From the NCBI GenBank assembly GCA_002215645.1, contig NGFI01000010.1:84740-148739 (forward strand): a stretch of DNA of 64,000 nt, given 5' to 3'. Source of the DNA: Gemmatimonadetes bacterium 2013_60CM_65_52 (GTDB lineage Bacteria > Gemmatimonadota > Gemmatimonadetes > Gemmatimonadales > Gemmatimonadaceae). The notes beneath the pieces were generated by a model. The model was not told the origin of the DNA, made no database searches, and worked only from the letters and a program-made list of their open reading frames with translations. Both the position numbers and the translations under genes were made by a program. Shown here one piece after another: positions 63,900 through 64,000 of the stretch (positions within the stretch are counted from its first letter, which is position 1; each line of letters starts with the position of its first letter).

Positions 63900-64000
<101 letters not shown>

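Overview
This 64 kb window is one continuous piece of a high-GC bacterial chromosome. It has no rRNA, tRNA, transposase, CRISPR or phage genes that I could find. Gene content and style fit a Gemmatimonadota-type bacterium. The clues are secreted M14 and gamma-glutamyltransferase lipoproteins, a glycine-zipper lipoprotein, a YpdA-type thiol reductase, a Zn-type S14, Gram-negative envelope genes, and strong use of ATGA and GTG overlaps between genes. The taxon is inferred from style only; no marker was aligned.

Left part (1-8.9 kb): the end of cydB (cytochrome bd oxidase), two lipoproteins including a gamma-glutamyltransferase, an ECF sigma factor / anti-sigma / Spy-like trio, a glycine-zipper lipoprotein, an ABC exporter, and a soluble histidine kinase with its response regulator.

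A very long minus-strand gene run follows (24.9 kb down to 8.9 kb, about 16 genes, mostly with 4-nt overlaps). In transcription order it holds an unknown 109-aa protein, a ubiquitin-like beta-grasp protein, MoxR ATPase, a DUF58 protein, a BatA-type membrane protein, a large DUF4175-like membrane protein, a DUF4159 protein, an amidotransferase-fold membrane protein, a histone-deacetylase-family enzyme, a lone GvpL/GvpF-family protein, a Ser/Thr kinase, a dipeptide epimerase, PriA, a LOR/SDH-family protein, an unknown protein and CcdA. The first half, a MoxR/DUF58/BatA module joined to a ubiquitin-like protein, a deacetylase, a gas-vesicle-type protein and a kinase, is the best candidate here for an undescribed system.

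Middle (25-33 kb): a GAF histidine kinase, a short-chain dehydrogenase, then a plus-strand D-glucarate catabolic operon (GarR-like reductase, GarL-like aldolase, glucarate dehydratase, GntP-type permease), and two unknown genes that are probably co-transcribed.

Right-middle (33.5-51 kb): housekeeping and accessory genes including an M3-like peptidase, glyS, ypdA, purA, a membrane M28 peptidase, pilT, a 2-hydroxyacid dehydrogenase, mgtC, trpS, an inositol-phosphatase-family enzyme, a fused glutamate formimidoyltransferase/cyclodeaminase and an M14 carboxypeptidase.

Right end (51-64 kb): the S10-spc ribosomal protein cluster on the minus strand, from tuf (cut by the window edge) through rpsJ to secY-adk-map. 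Gene order is canonical, but several proteins carry unusual low-complexity tails, most strikingly an RGG-rich 84-residue leader on S5 and a histone-H1-like tail on L4. The usual infA-rpmJ-rpsM-rpsK-rpsD-rpoA-rplQ genes do not follow map here.
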